A stretch of 64,000 nucleotides of DNA from NCBI GenBank assembly GCA_013400115.1, contig VXBP01009025.1, forward strand, positions 3,020-67,019, given 5' to 3'. Shown piece after piece: positions 11,101-22,744 of this stretch (positions within the stretch are counted from its first letter, which is position 1; each line of letters starts with the position of its first letter). Both the position numbers and the translations under genes were made by a program. This DNA comes from Rhinopomastus cyanomelas. Its lineage: Eukaryota; Chordata; Aves; Bucerotiformes; Rhinopomastidae. The notes under the pieces were generated by a model, which was not told the origin of the DNA, ran no database searches, and saw only the letters and a list, made by a program, of their open reading frames with translations.

Positions 11101-12895
11101 AACAGGGTGACCTTCCTATTGCTGACCTGCTTCACTTTGTTCTTGACATGAATCCTACTTGAGTTGCGATGTCTAGCCCTACAGATAATTGTTTTATACC
11201 TTTCTGGGCAAGTAATGAATTCTTCAAGATGAGAAAAAGGTTCAAACCTTAAAAACAGAGGAGCTTTGAGAACATTTCCCACAATGTCCTTATGTGTTTG
11301 ATAGTATCAGTATAACATCAAAATATCTCCAGGCATTTTTATAGTTGGTTTGATACAGTCACAAGACTGTAACAATAAAGCCAAGAGTGAAAAGAATTAG
11401 GACAGTAAAAGGATAAAATTACTGGGAAAGATGAAAAGCCACATTTCTAAACAGATTACTTTCCTGGAGGTAAAAACTGAAATAAAGTAATTTTTTTCTT
11501 CTGTTCTGATAATAATTAAGACCCACATTCCAATTTTGAAAAAATTATTTACATTTAAACATGCTTCGTGGTGCAGGCTTTAACCTCAGCAACTTACAGA
11601 TCCTGCTTATAAAAGAGCAGTGGCCACAGGGATTACCTGCTTGTGGCAGTTTTTTAGGACTCTTCCAGCTTTAGCGTGTCTGGGCTGGTGTATGCTGGCA
11701 TTTTTGCTCATTGTAGAGTGTTTGCAGTAAGGCTGGTGTATTTTGTCTACCAGGGTAGAGTGTCCCAAACTTTAGCTTCAGCATTTGGCAGGAGCACACA
11801 ACACAATTACTGGTGGCCAGCTTTCAGTAATTGAAGCCTTGCCACTGCCTCCAGCAAGTGCCATGATGCATGGTGGGATATTTTCTCCTTTAAGCCTGGT
11901 GTCAAAGAGCAGACTCACCCTTCAGCTTTCTTCTTCAGAAGGAGAGGGATAGCTGAAGTAATTTGATTTCTTTTTTTTTTTCCTTCTGGTCAGGTGAAAT
12001 GTAGGGCTTTACTGCAAACTGTGAATGAATATTAATCATCTTTGTTTTTCAGCTTCTGCTTATCTCTAGGTGTTAAAAGCCCTATATTAATTGCTAGAGA
12101 AGTCAGAAAAAGCCATAAAATCTTTAGCATGCTTTTAAGATTTTCAGTTTGCTTACTTGTGAGGTTGAGAGAAATGAAACAAATTGTTTGATTTAACTGT
12201 GTCCAAATATTTTGCTTCAAGCTGCTGCAAGAATATGCTGTAAAATGTCTTTGGATTGTCCTTGAGCTGGCTGTAAGGATCTAAGGCTTTACCCAGTGCT
12301 GCCCTACAAGCAACACCTGGGCCAGGGCCCTCACCCAGTGCTGTCCAATAGGGCCACTTGCACAGATGTGGTTTAGGCAAGGAAAATTCCACAGCCAGAT
12401 GAGAGAAAAGTTACACTTGCTGGGAGCTACATGGAAACAAAGAAGGTAGAGAAAGATTCAACAAAATACAGTAAAATGTTTGTTTGGGGGTAATGTTAGG
12501 AGACAGGTACTTAATTTAGATTGAAAGGTTTTACAATACAGTTAGAAAGATGGTCGCTATGATGAGTGCAAGAAACCTTTGCTGCTCTGGGAACACCTCA
12601 GAGAAGGAGATCTTTCTTTTCTAAGTGGTAAGTCGGCACTGGTAATTGTGCACATATATATTGATTGCTGGCAGTGTCAGCACAGTGTTTTGTGTTTATT
12701 TTCAGTTTTCACTGTTGCTATAATACATGAGAAATAACAGTAATTTCTCAGCACCTTAGCCAGGGAAATGTGAGAAATAAAAGCAAGGTGCCTGAAAGGG
12801 ATTTGTCCTCTTTTAAGTTGTTATTTACAATCTTTTACTGACTCAATATTACACTTTACAAATAATCTAACTTACTTACAGATTGATGACATCAC
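8158..12895. other. Unannotated AT-rich interval, pyrimidine-biased at 8330-8660
   Basis: No recognised gene or repeat. The plus strand is strongly T/C-rich at about 8330-8660, which leaves several overlapping short frames with no family resemblance. A lone 'GATTCTGTGATTCT' at about 10925-10943 resembles a CR1 tail but has no CR1 body beside it. Confidence 0.5.
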
Positions 12896-13130
12896 TGTTG
12901 CAATTTGAAAATTACCAAAGTTTTATTACAGATTTGTGCTTTCACGAGGAAAAAGATGCATGTTGCTTTAAGAGGATCCCCCCACCCCCTGCTTCCACTA
13001 GTGACCTATCCTGGGGGAGGTGGACTAGGTGACACTATAAAAGAGGGCTGTTGATCCAGCCCTGACTTTTTTTTGCTGGGGGCTTTTGTCCAGCATGGAG
13101 CTCTGGCCCCTCCACACTTCCAGGTGAGAG
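12896..13130 (+). mobile_element. LTR-like promoter module A
   Basis: Begins TGTTGCAATTTGAAAATTACC, a TGT start typical of retroviral LTRs. It contains a TATA box (TATAAAAG, 13036-13043) and then 'TTTGCTG.GGGCTTTT.TCCAGCATGG'. About 230 bp aligns with the copy at 15598, with matching order of the ATTACC start, 'GATTTGTGCTTTCA', 'CCTATCCTGGGGGAG', the TATA box and the downstream block. Two dispersed copies starting TGT with a central TATA box suggest an ERV LTR, probably ERVL-like. The 3' boundary is unresolved; an AATAAA at 14099-14104 is a possible but distant poly(A) signal. Confidence 0.45.
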
Positions 13131-14250
13131 TGGGGAAGACAGGACAGAGGGGATGCAGCGGCTTGCTATGGCCCTGCTACACCCAGACCTGCTTCCCCTG
13201 TGAGAGACAGCAGTGCGGAGGTGGCCACGTGGATCCGGCTCCAGTCTTGGCTATGACCCTGACCTGGCTCAGCTCCAAGCTGGCACCGCAGACTGGAGAA
13301 GAAAGTGCAGATCTTCCTCCCCACCCATGGAGCAACCATTCAGCAACCTGTGGTGAGTTGAAGGATTCTTCCCTTTCCACCTGTGGCTGAGGCGGGAGGA
13401 GAGGGAGATGTGAGGGTCAAGGAATTCTCTGGGACATGTTTGTGGCATAGGGGAGGCCCCTGCTCATGCCGGCCATGCAGTCAGTCGTCATCTTGAGCTC
13501 CGCACGTGGCCAAGGCCATGCGGCCAGTCAGTCAGCATCTTAGAAACACTAATCAGCAGGAAGAGAGACTGTTTGTAATTTCTGCCACTAAGAAAAAGCT
13601 GGGGATGCTTGACTATTAGGGAAAGAGAAGGAGCCTCAGGAGAGACATCTGAGAATTCCTTTGTGCTTAGCTGAAGGAAGCAGAAGGATTCGAGAATCCT
13701 TAAACCTTGGGTAAGGAAGACAGGGTTCTTTTTGAAAGCATGTCTCCTGCATCGAGGGATGCAGTTTCAGGTGCTGAGGAATCAGGCTTACTTGATCAGC
13801 GTTTTGCTGGAGAAAGCTGTGCTGAAGAATAGTAGAGTTTGCCAGTCTGGGCAGTCTGCTAGTGTCTGCAGATGACAGTGGTGACACAGAAGTAATAGAG
13901 GGTGGTGGTACCCATCTCTACTTGACTGACATATTCTTTTCTCAGGTTTCTAATGTAAAAAACCAATGATTGATATGATAGCAATCTCCCATTGTATTTT
14001 TCTCAGAATATGTGATGGCACTTGTGACAGAGTTTCTAGTTTGTGTGCACTAACTTGCTTAACTTTGTTTTCTTCTTTCTGTATACAGTTATAGAGTTAA
14101 TAAACCTTTTCCCATTTTTTCCTAAGCTATACATTGTCTGGAAAATTCTATCTGAGATCTCAGAGACACCTAACTGCTTTGTTTTCTTGTCCTTTATCTT
14201 TAATTGTGGTTTTGAACCCACCAGAAGAGATAACCCATCAGGAAAGAAAA
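13131..14250 (+). other. GC-richer sequence downstream of LTR-like module A
   Basis: GC content is raised to about 13560, with a donor-like CAG/GTGAGA at about 13123. An imperfect repeat of 'GGCCATGC.G.CAGTCAGTC.TCATCTT' occurs at 13471 and 13514 (43-bp spacing). It may be the rest of a long LTR or a leader region. Frames of 105 aa (+) and 67 aa (-) here have no family resemblance. AATAAA occurs at 14099. Confidence 0.35.
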
Positions 14251-15597
14251 AGTAGTATATAGTGATGTGAGTTCATATTTTTTGAATATACTACAGCGAG
14301 TTGAGAAAGTTTGTGTTCACTTTGCTCAGGCTGAAAATTCTTCCTCCATAAATAACTGTATGGAAGTGAGCAAGTTTGGTAAAAAGGATTTACAAAATAA
14401 GAGGATGAATACAAGTACTGGCTTCAAGTTAATTTGTATTGCAAACTAGTTTAGTGCTTCTGAAAACTGCCTTGCTGCATGATTGTTTTGCCAATACAAG
14501 ATTAATATGAGAACTATTTCTGTACACTTGCAGGAAAAAAAGTCCCCTAGGGAATCTCAATTTATCATTTTTGGGTTTTTTTGTGATATCTTTTTTTAAT
14601 TGTTGCTGAGACATTACAGATTTGGGAAGAAATAGGGCACAAATCATTGAATCATAGAATCAGGAATTCCACAGAACATCACATGGGTCTGGTTTTTTTG
14701 TATTTTTTTCATAAAAAGAATGTTATTGTTTATTCTGTTGTTCTGTAGAATAAACTAATTTAGATTTATCTGACCAAATACTGAAAAGGAAATATAAAGA
14801 CAGGTTTAAAGGGACCATTTATTGTGACCAACATGAACCACTATACAGATGAATTGTAAAGATGTTTTAATGCCAATTAATATGACTGAACTAGTTGAGT
14901 GACTGACATTATCAGTTGTGGTGTCCCATGTCCCTTCCATAACACTGTGATGTTTGCCATTACAGTGTAAACTAGAATATTTTGTGAAAGGCTCCATGTA
15001 CCATTTATAAAGTTGTCAGCAATAACTCATACCATTTATGTACCACATATGGCTTAATATCCTAAGAAGACATTAGGCTAAATAAATGCTCTAAAATAAA
15101 TTATGCAACATAGAATAATTGAACATAAGATGACTGAAATAAAGAACCAGTGAGTATGCAGATTGCTCACTTTTCAGAGTGAACTGAACTGTGTGGTGTG
15201 AAGCTTTGCTTGTGAGATGAGGATATATTTGGAGCTAATACTGGTTCATCCACATGTGTGACATGTCCTGCTGCTGCAGCTCTTCAGCTCTCCTGGTATT
15301 ATGCATGAATCGTAATATTGTGTCCTTGTGTGCGCAGACTGCTTGAACAGCAGTTCTCTTCTGCTCAGGTTTTAGCATTCTTAGGAGTAGTGGGGTTTTG
15401 GCATATGCGTATTCCAGGACACAGTCAAATTGTGTGGCATCTTTATGACGTGACCTATAAAAAGAAGGATTTTGAGTGCAGTCCTGAGCAGCAAACAGAA
15501 TTTGAGTAGATTAAATGTGAGATAGCCCATACAATGGCTTTGGGCCCTGTCCAAATCAGACTAGAGATTGAGAATGTGCTTTATATGTCTTCTGGAG
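14251..15597. other. Unannotated AT-rich interval
   Basis: No recognised gene or repeat. If modules A and B were the two LTRs of one provirus this would be internal sequence, but I see no gag, pol or env motif, so that is not supported. Confidence 0.4.
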
Positions 15598-15840
15598 TGT
15601 TGTAGTTTGAAAATTACCAGAATTTTCAGATGTGTAGATTTGTGCTTTCATGAAGAACAAAAAGTTATGTTACTCTCAGAGGACCCCTCCCCCCAGTTAC
15701 CTGTCCTGGGGGAGATGACACTGTCCCAAGACCTGTCCTAAGAGAGTGTAGCTAGGTCAGCCCATAAAAGCGGACTGGGATCTTTGTTGTTGTTCTTTTG
15801 CTGAGGGCTTTTAGCCCGGTATGGGGCTGGTGCCCTGTGC
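15598..15840 (+). mobile_element. LTR-like promoter module B (relative of module A)
   Basis: Begins TGTTGTAGTTTGAAAATTACC and follows the same order as module A: 'GATTTGTGCTTTCATGAAGA', 'TACCTGTCCTGGGGGAGA', a TATA-like CATAAAAG (15763-15770), then 'TTTGCTGAGGGCTTTTAGCCCGGTATGG'. The two copies diverge considerably, so they are old or different subfamilies. Downstream similarity to A is lost after about 15815. Confidence 0.45.
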
Positions 15841-16010
15841 TAACCCCCAACCCCCCATTCCCAGGGTGGTGTTAGGGGGAATGCGGCTCGGCCGCGGCTT
15901 CCAGAGGCTCCCTCCCCCATTTTCCCTGTTGGAAACAGGATGGAGGGGGCTCGCCAGGGTCCACTCCGCTCCCATAAACGGCAGGGTGCAGGAGGATGGC
16001 CCCGCGCGGT
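15841..16010. other. GC-rich, CpG-containing segment
   Basis: A small GC-rich patch ('CGGCTCGGCCGCGG', 'CCCCGCGCGG') between LTR-like module B and a CR1 insertion. It may be leader sequence of the same element; no frame in it is recognisable. Confidence 0.4.
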
Positions 16011-16363
16011 GCCACCCCTGGCACCCCTCATTAATGTCTACAAATGTTTGAAGGGTGTGTGTCAGGAGGACGGAGCCAGGCTCTTCTCAGTGTCATCTAA
16101 TGATAGGACAGGGGTCAATTGGCGTAAACTGGAACATAGGAGCTTCCACATAAATATGATAAGGAACTTCTTCCTGGTGAGGGTGACAGTGCACTGGAAC
16201 AGGCTGCCCGGGGGGTTGTGGATTCTCCTCTGGAGACATTTAAGACCCACCTGGACTTGTTCATGTGCGACTTGATCTAGGTGATCCTGCTGTGGCAGGG
16301 GGATTGGACTAGATGAACTTTTGAGGTCCCTTCCAATCCCTATTGTTCTGTAATTCTGTGATA
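16011..16363 (+). mobile_element. CR1 3' end, young subfamily
   Basis: A 5'-truncated CR1 3' end on the plus strand. It encodes the ORF2 C-terminus from 'INVYKCLKG.CQEDGA' to 'LVRVTVHWNRLP' with frame damage, then 'TAGGTGATCCTGCTGTGGCAGGGGGATTGGACTAG' and a short 'TTCTGTAATTCTGTGAT' tail. It lies between LTR-like module B and an ERVL 3' end, so it may have inserted into older LTR-element sequence. Confidence 0.9.
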
Positions 16364-16389
16364 CATCATATCTCCTACCATGTGCCCAT

Positions 16390-16864
16390 ATCAGGGAAGA
16401 CTGAGCATTACGATGTTTTACTGAAGACTGCATGGAAAGCTCTGGTAGCTGATCCTTTAAAAATTGGGATCAATGCCTAACAAGCTACGTGGTCAGTAAA
16501 CAGCAGAGGATCTGCCAATCGAGCCAGTCCTGCTCAATTAAACCTGTTACAGGTAGTAAAAGGAGACAGAGTTACTGTTGTTTGTGAAAAGACCTTGTTG
16601 GGAAAAGCTGTGTGAAACTCACTCCATCTGCAAATGAAGGGAGGCCTATTTGTGGAATTCTTTTGGCCCAAAGACAAGCCAATACATTATGGGTGATGCA
16701 GGGAAATGGAGAGATGCAATGCATACCACAAGGGAGATTAGTATTGGCTGAGAGACTTTAATTCCACCAATGGATGTTGTATCTGATCAGAAGCAGATTT
16801 ATGACATATGGAAGGATCATTCTCAATTTAGTAAGAGAGTTTTATGCAGGAATGAGGGGTGGAG
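16390..16864 (+). pseudogene. ERVL-type endogenous retrovirus, 3' end of internal region
   Basis: Decayed 3' end of the internal part of an ERVL-like endogenous retrovirus. The arrangement matches avian ERVL elements as I know them: a 'TTTGGCCCAAAGA' stretch (about 16665-16677), 'GAGACTTTAATTCCACCAAT' (about 16751-16770), then a purine-rich polypurine tract (AATGAGGGGTGGAG, 16851-16864) immediately before a TGT-starting LTR. No long frame survives. The 5' part of the provirus is not seen here. Confidence 0.6.
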
Positions 16865-17341
16865 TGTTATGGATTGGGTGAAATAGTATTTGTTCACTGT
16901 ATTCCTGCATCAAACTGTCTTTCAGCATATAAGGAGTCCTTCTGTCTTGGCTATGGAAATGTTTTTTTTCCTCTGGCGCACAGCAGGAGAGCGCTCATGG
17001 TGGGGGCAGGGGCAAGAGTAGAACTGGAGCAGGGAGGGTATGCCAGTGGAAGCCACAGGGGAGATGCATTGAACAGATGGAGTAGACCAGACATGAGGAG
17101 CTCAGGCCAGGCTCTGATCCTTTCTGGTTTTTGTCTTCCCCCCTTTTCCCTGCCTTTTTTGTTCTTCTTTCCATTTAATAGAATTTCTAATGAAGATTAA
17201 TATTTTTTGTTCAAGTTTCTGCAAGTGTGTTTAGTATATCTCTTCCCCCCTACCCCTCCCTGGGAAGGGAGGAAAGATATTCTTCTGCATGGTTGGGCAG
17301 GATATAATGTCTTTGGCCTACCTTGGTGCTCAATTGTGACA
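16865..17341 (+). mobile_element. ERVL-type 3' LTR
   Basis: A 477-bp LTR starting TGTTATGGATTGGGTGAAAT directly after the polypurine tract and ending 'ACCTTGGTGCTCAATTGTGACA', giving TGT...ACA termini. A TATA-like CATATAAGG lies at about 16926-16934. The 'CCCTCCCTGGGAAGGGAGG' block near the 3' end is also usual in avian ERVL LTRs. A matching 5' LTR is not apparent, so this is a 3' fragment of a provirus. Confidence 0.65.
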
Positions 17342-19567
17342 TTCAGCAGCAATTTTAATGATAGCTCGCCTTAGTCAGGTTGAACCAAACACATAATTTG
17401 GTTGGTATGGATTACTCCCTACAGAGACTGCTCCTAGTATGCTCTTTAGTGCTAGTGTTCTTTCTATGCAAGAGAGCCAGAAAAGGGCTGTTAGGGAGTT
17501 TTAATCAGTAGTAGTTTGGAGCAGAATAACTACTGTTTTGCTTTGCATTGTTATTTGGAAAATGCAACCTAGAACTCAGAGTCATTTCCATTATGAGCAA
17601 ATTGAGCCCTATGAATGATTAATTAAAAAAAGAGAGAAGTTAGACTTTCTGAATATACAGACAAGTTAAATAATGTTTTAGGGATATTCTCAAGTGCAAG
17701 TTGGCTGTTGAAGGCAGCCAAACTTGAGCAGATGTTTTGATTGGGGACTGTCTGTATGAAATGCCCATGAAAGTTATATAGGTGATCAGCTAGGAATGAT
17801 GCTGGAGATGTTCTCTGTGCCATTTCTCTTTACACTGTCAAGTGGCTTTGAGGTATACAAAAATCTGTGAACTTAATGCTTCCAATAGTTTCCATAGCAG
17901 CCCAGTGCCCAACAGTTCTTTTTTGTTGCAGTCTTTTATGACCCGGCAAAGTACACTTCCTGTTTTCAAAACACACTTTTTCTTGTATTCCTGGTGAATG
18001 AATAAGTTTACTAAATAAGGTGAGAAATGAGAAGTATACAAAGAGTTTTTCTTCTAAAATAAAATCAGACTTATAATATGTATGAAGGAAAATAGCAGGC
18101 TGAAGTTAGAATTCTGAAGCTGCAATTTAGTATTGGGCTGAAGGCACTTGGATCAAATGCTTCAAGATTGCTGTGAGGAGAACTGATCTTCTATTATTGG
18201 TCTGTTTAACCTTGTGAATTTGAGCCGTATTTAAAGCAAATGGGAATATCTGTCTCAAGTGTCTTACTCTTGAATTTGATGATCTTAGATCTGTGTTGTG
18301 CCAAGGTAATGCTTCCACAACTAAGAAATTTCACTTGAGCACTGAGTACATGTTGAGTGGAACTACACTGAGCTGAGGCATGGAGTTTTCTTCCTTATTA
18401 GTGAAAAAAATAGAATGAGGGGGATAAAAACCCCTTATTGCCATCTACCAATTCCTGGATTTTCCAGGAACCAAAAAGTAAAAATCACACCAGTTCCCAT
18501 AAGTGAGAGCTAAAACTTTTCGTCACCATGGAGCAGCATGTGTCTACAGCCCAGGGAGAGTCCTTTAGCCCTGTTGGTTTTAGAGTGGCAGATATTATTA
18601 ATGAAATAGTTTTGTATTCAGTCAGTGTCTTTCTGTAATTCTTAATTCCATTTCAGCGACTGCCATTCCAGTAAGTAACACCAAGTTTGGAACAGAAACC
18701 AAGCTAAAAGTAGAAATAGTTGCTTCTCTCCATTGCTTGATTTACTTCAAACCTTGCTGGATCACCACATGACTGTGAGAGTTAGGATACTTGAGGGTAC
18801 TGGGAAATAGACAATTACTTGCTCTATGTGTACTTTTCTCCTGTGCTATGTTTTGTAATGTTTAGGTATTTAATATATTCCATTATTGATGCATTTCTTT
18901 GCTCTGTTTCTAGAACATGGTTAGTGCCATTGGACATGGCTTTGAGACGTAAATTCTAAATAGCTAACAGTGAATCACAGAGGTCACAACTAAAAGGAGC
19001 AGAACTGGGTAATGAGCTGAGAGGATTTCCATGAAACTGTGTAAGAATAAGATTGAATAAGTACTTAGAAAAATTATTACAATTATTTATCAGTTATGAG
19101 GGGAAATAAAATTGCCATTAATACAAGAGGACTTGTATTTGCACTTAAAGTTACTGCTCTATTAAGTAGCTTCTGATTCAACCAAGGACTAAAGTTCAAT
19201 TAGTGTCAAATTTTCATTTGATGATATGAATGCATGAGTTCCTCAACTGGAGTAGTTTTAGAGCATATTAGACCTCAGTATAATTCTCGTTTTAGAGGAA
19301 TATGAAGTTAACCTGCATAGCTTGTAGGAAAAAAGCTTCCCATATATTTTCAGAATGAACCAAATTAAAACCAATCTACATCCAAAATCTGGACATTGAG
19401 AAGTTCTGGTCCAGATCTCTATTTTGTGCTGTGCTACTCACAGACTTTGGAACAGAAGTGGTGTGTGTAATGCTCTTTCACTGGAGCTAATGGTCTCTGC
19501 TTTTCTGTGCCTGCCATGCACTGTGCCATGCAGTCTTGCTTTCTGTGCCTGGGTTCCTGCGTAGTGC
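17342..19567. other. Unannotated interval holding one copy of a small dispersed repeat
   Basis: No gene recognised. Positions 18421-18485 match 23161-23225 (see repeat entries). Confidence 0.5.
18421..18485 (+). repeat. Dispersed 65-bp repeat, copy 1
   Basis: Shares 'CCTTATTG..ATCTACCA.TTCCTGG.T.TTCCA.GA..CAAAAA.TAAAAAT' with 23161-23225 at roughly 80% identity by eye. It contains an inverted repeat TTCCTGG...CCAGGAA. The family is not identified. Confidence 0.55.
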
Positions 19568-19568
19568 T

Positions 19569-20042
19569 GTTCCGGGGGAGGCACGGAGAACCAGGCATTC
19601 GACTCAATATGAGTGATAGAGCAAGTTCTGATTTATTATAACTAAACATTAGTTTATATAGAGTTAGGCTTAACTGCGTGTTCTAAGCTTATTGGTTCTT
19701 AAGTCTAACGCTATATGATTGACTTAACTATTTCAAGCACTTATTGGGTAAAAGACCTGATACCATACAAACAATCAAACTCTGTTCTGACTACAAGTCA
19801 CAAAAGCATCCTGTCTTAGCACCTTGGCCTTGCTCAATACAATGTTGCAAGACTTTTGCTGAGTCCTTGGTTTCATCATAATCTCGTCGACCATGCTATC
19901 TTCAGTGTTCAATCATCACACCAGCTGCTTCCCATGGCCTTCGTTCCCAGGCCTACTTCAGTTCTAACTGTTCTTGCTCAAAGCCTGGATTGTACACAGC
20001 CTCTATCGATCCATGTCCCTGTTCACTTAGCCACTCTGCAAC
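19569..20042 (-). mobile_element. Solo LTR with target-site duplication
   Basis: A roughly 475-bp LTR on the minus strand. On the plus strand it runs from TGTTCCGGGGG (19568) to CTCTGCAACA (20043), so on its own strand it starts TGTTGCAGAG and ends CCGGAACA. On its own strand it has a TATATAAA box (19660-19653) followed about 15 bp later by AATAAA (19637-19632), then a GC-rich U5. The hexamer AGTGCT flanks both sides (19563-19568 and 20043-20048), with 1 nt overlap ambiguity at the ends, consistent with a 5-6 bp target-site duplication. The 6-bp duplication and compact TATA-to-poly(A) spacing suggest a class II (ERVK/alpharetrovirus-like) element. No internal region remains. Confidence 0.75.
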
Positions 20043-20048
20043 AGTGCT

Positions 20049-21955
20049 GAAACTGTATTTAAGAAAGGATTGCTGAGAAAATGTTTGTTCTTTGTCTATT
20101 ACTCTTATCAGGGCAAATGTAGATGTTGATTGAATTTATGAAGTGTAACGCCATGTAATCTTTCCAATGTCAAAATAGTGTTTGCAGTAAATAAGGGATG
20201 ATGTTAATTCCCTCTTTGTTTTTCAGAGAGGAAAAGGAAGTTTTCAAAGTGCTGGCAAGTCCACGAGATAAGGATATAAGTAGTTGTGCTGTGGAACACA
20301 AAAGGATCCCTTTGGTCTTTACCACCTGTTCTCAAGCCTTGTAATCAGACACTGCAAAAGTCTGACAAACCTTAATTGATCCCATTGTGCTTGCTTGGTG
20401 CTATGAGGCCACTTTAGAACAAAAACCCCCTTTTTATCATAGTATTTATAACACCTTCCAAATATCAGTACACTGCATTATTTTGCCAAGAGTATAAAGT
20501 CAGCTCTTTTCATATATGTGAATAGATGGCAGCTACTTACTCGATTACATGTGTCCACTCAGGCCTGCCAACCTAGGAAGTATCAGAACTCGATATAATG
20601 ACCTTGTGTCCCCACATTGAATGAATGAAAGGCGGAGTCTGAACAAAAACCTTACCCTATTGTCATTGATGTTTTATCTGCAATTAACACTGATTTTAAT
20701 ATGCTTTTGAAAAGAAATTATATTTACATATCACAGTAAATAATATGATGATAATCTTCCTTTATCATGTGACAGCTTCATTGTCAGACCTATGGAAATG
20801 AAACTGGCATAGTTACATTTCTTGTGTAAAAGATAGGGTATTTTCAGTTGTGACAAATGGTTTTATTTCTTTGTAATTTTAAAAATAATCCAGTTTCTGT
20901 CCACTCAAGGTCCCCAATATCCCAGGAGATGAATGAGATCTGTCATTATGCATTTTAGGGATTTATTCATTCTTCTCTGTTTTCCAAAACCTCAATGTTT
21001 TCTCTGTAGTACCACTGTCACTTCTTGCCCTCTGGCAATAAGATCAAAATGAAAGTGCAATAAAAGGGAATGGAAAAAGAATAAAGAATGCAAAAGAAAG
21101 ATGAACTAGGAGAAGAACAGATGAAATGATTTAAAGCCAGGGAAAATAAAAGAGATGACATATGAAGCTGATATGTAGCAAGGTTATGAATATTTTCTGA
21201 GGATTTTTATGGAGGCAGCCAAATGAGTTTGAATAAACTTACTTGAAATTCTCTGTGCATATATTGATTCAGTGTGATGAGGATAGTGAAATGCTCATTA
21301 TATTGTCAATAAAGATCATGTTTGCTGAGTTCTGTGTAGGAAAGTAACAAACTAGTTTCTCAAGGAGGAATGTATGAATCTGCCACTGAAAAGCTTCAGG
21401 CGTCAAGGACCTTCTCTCTAAAAATCTGACTGTCTTGGCTTGCAAGTGTTTAATAATTTCTATGGAGAACTAGAATGGAAAAGTTGTAGGAAGTAGTTTG
21501 CTGATCTCAGTTGCTGCAATAACAGTGTCCTTGATGACCAATGCAGTTTACCAAAGGGGAAACTGTATGCAGAGCTCTCCTGTTTTATGAGACCACTTTC
21601 TTTACATGAGGTAGTTAATGGATTTTGCTCTGTGTCATGATAGTGAGCTGACCCAATCATACTAGTCTGAAAGGAAGGGTGAAGGCATAATTTCAGAGGA
21701 GAGAACAATCTGTCCTTTAATAAATTGCTGATTAAGAGCACCACATTGAAACAGGGACGTCTTCTGAGAGCCTTTCTAGAGATGCACAGCCTGAACACGA
21801 AATCTGCATGTTGAGTAGATAAGTTGCATTTAAGCCTTTTGCCAGCTTACTTCCTGGTGCTTTTTAAAGGATCATGCCCTGGTCTAACCCTGTGCAGACA
21901 CATTGGAGAAATATCACTCAAGCAGTCATGTTCCTACTTTCCTTGTGCTGAGTTC
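20049..21955. other. Unannotated AT-rich interval
   Basis: No recognised gene or repeat. The longest frame (21460-21798, minus, 112 aa) has no recognisable domain and is probably chance. Confidence 0.5.
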
Positions 21956-22230
21956 ATCATAGAATCATAGAATCATTAGGGATTGGAAGGGACCTCGAAA
22001 GATCATCCAGTCCAATCCCCCTGCCACAGCAGGATCACCCAGACCAAGTCATAGAGTCAGGCTGGGTTAGAAGGGACCACAGGATCATCCAGTTCGAACT
22101 CCCGTACCATGGGCAGGGACACCCCACCCTAGATCAGGCTGGCCAGAGCTTTATCCAGCCTGGCCTTAAACACATCCAAGGATGTGGCCTCCACCACCTC
22201 CCTGGGCAACCCATTCCAGGCTCTCACCAC
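21956..22230 (-). mobile_element. Double-tailed (composite) CR1, copy 2
   Basis: Same architecture as 6164-6617: young-subfamily tail (21956-22046, with a doubled 'ATCATAGA' octamer), then the junction 'CCCAGACCAAGTCATAGAGTCAGGCTGGGTTAGAAGGGACCACAGG', then the second CR1 3' module. It is truncated at its 5' end at 'GGCTCTCACCAC' (22230). Confidence 0.85.
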
Positions 22231-22708
22231 AAGTGAGAGTGTCAGCCAACCAGCTCTCATCCACTGTGAAGGCTGCTTGTAGATAAATTTGTTTCACTAG
22301 AGAGGTTCAGAGAAAGCCAGGAGCAAGCTTGAGAAGGATGAGTAGCAACAGTAGTGAGTGGTCAAATTACATGACTCAATTGTTGCATTTTCATGTAGAA
22401 AACAGATTTGAGCTTTTGGTGGTCACTGATAGCATTATAATAGAAATGGACATTGCAGTGCATTCTGCTTTTAGTGCTGGCTGATGGGTTTTTCCTTGCT
22501 CGTCATTCCTTTGCTCAAAAAGGGACAGGGAATAGAATATTTAGGATGTTTTAGGTCATGAATGGCACAGGTAAACTTGTGTGTTGACACTGAACTGCTT
22601 TCACTTGTGACCTGTAATCTTATAACATAAGAAACAACCTTGGTTTTCAGTTCTGTTTAAAAAAAAAAGAACAATTGTATTGATATGAGTGTTATACCAA
22701 CACTAGAG

Positions 22709-22744
22709 CATTAGGTGTAAAGAGGACATTAGGTGTAAAGAGGA
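22709..22744. repeat. Perfect 18-bp tandem duplication
   Basis: The unit CATTAGGTGTAAAGAGGA occurs twice head to tail (22709-22726 and 22727-22744) with no mismatch, indicating a recent local slippage duplication. Confidence 0.95.

Noticed and set aside
14645..14665. ATTGAATCATAGAATCA resembling the minus-strand CR1 end
   Set aside because: The following sequence does not match any CR1 3' UTR; too short to call.
21460..21798. 112-codon minus open frame
   Set aside because: No recognisable motif; length is expected by chance in a 64-kb six-frame search.
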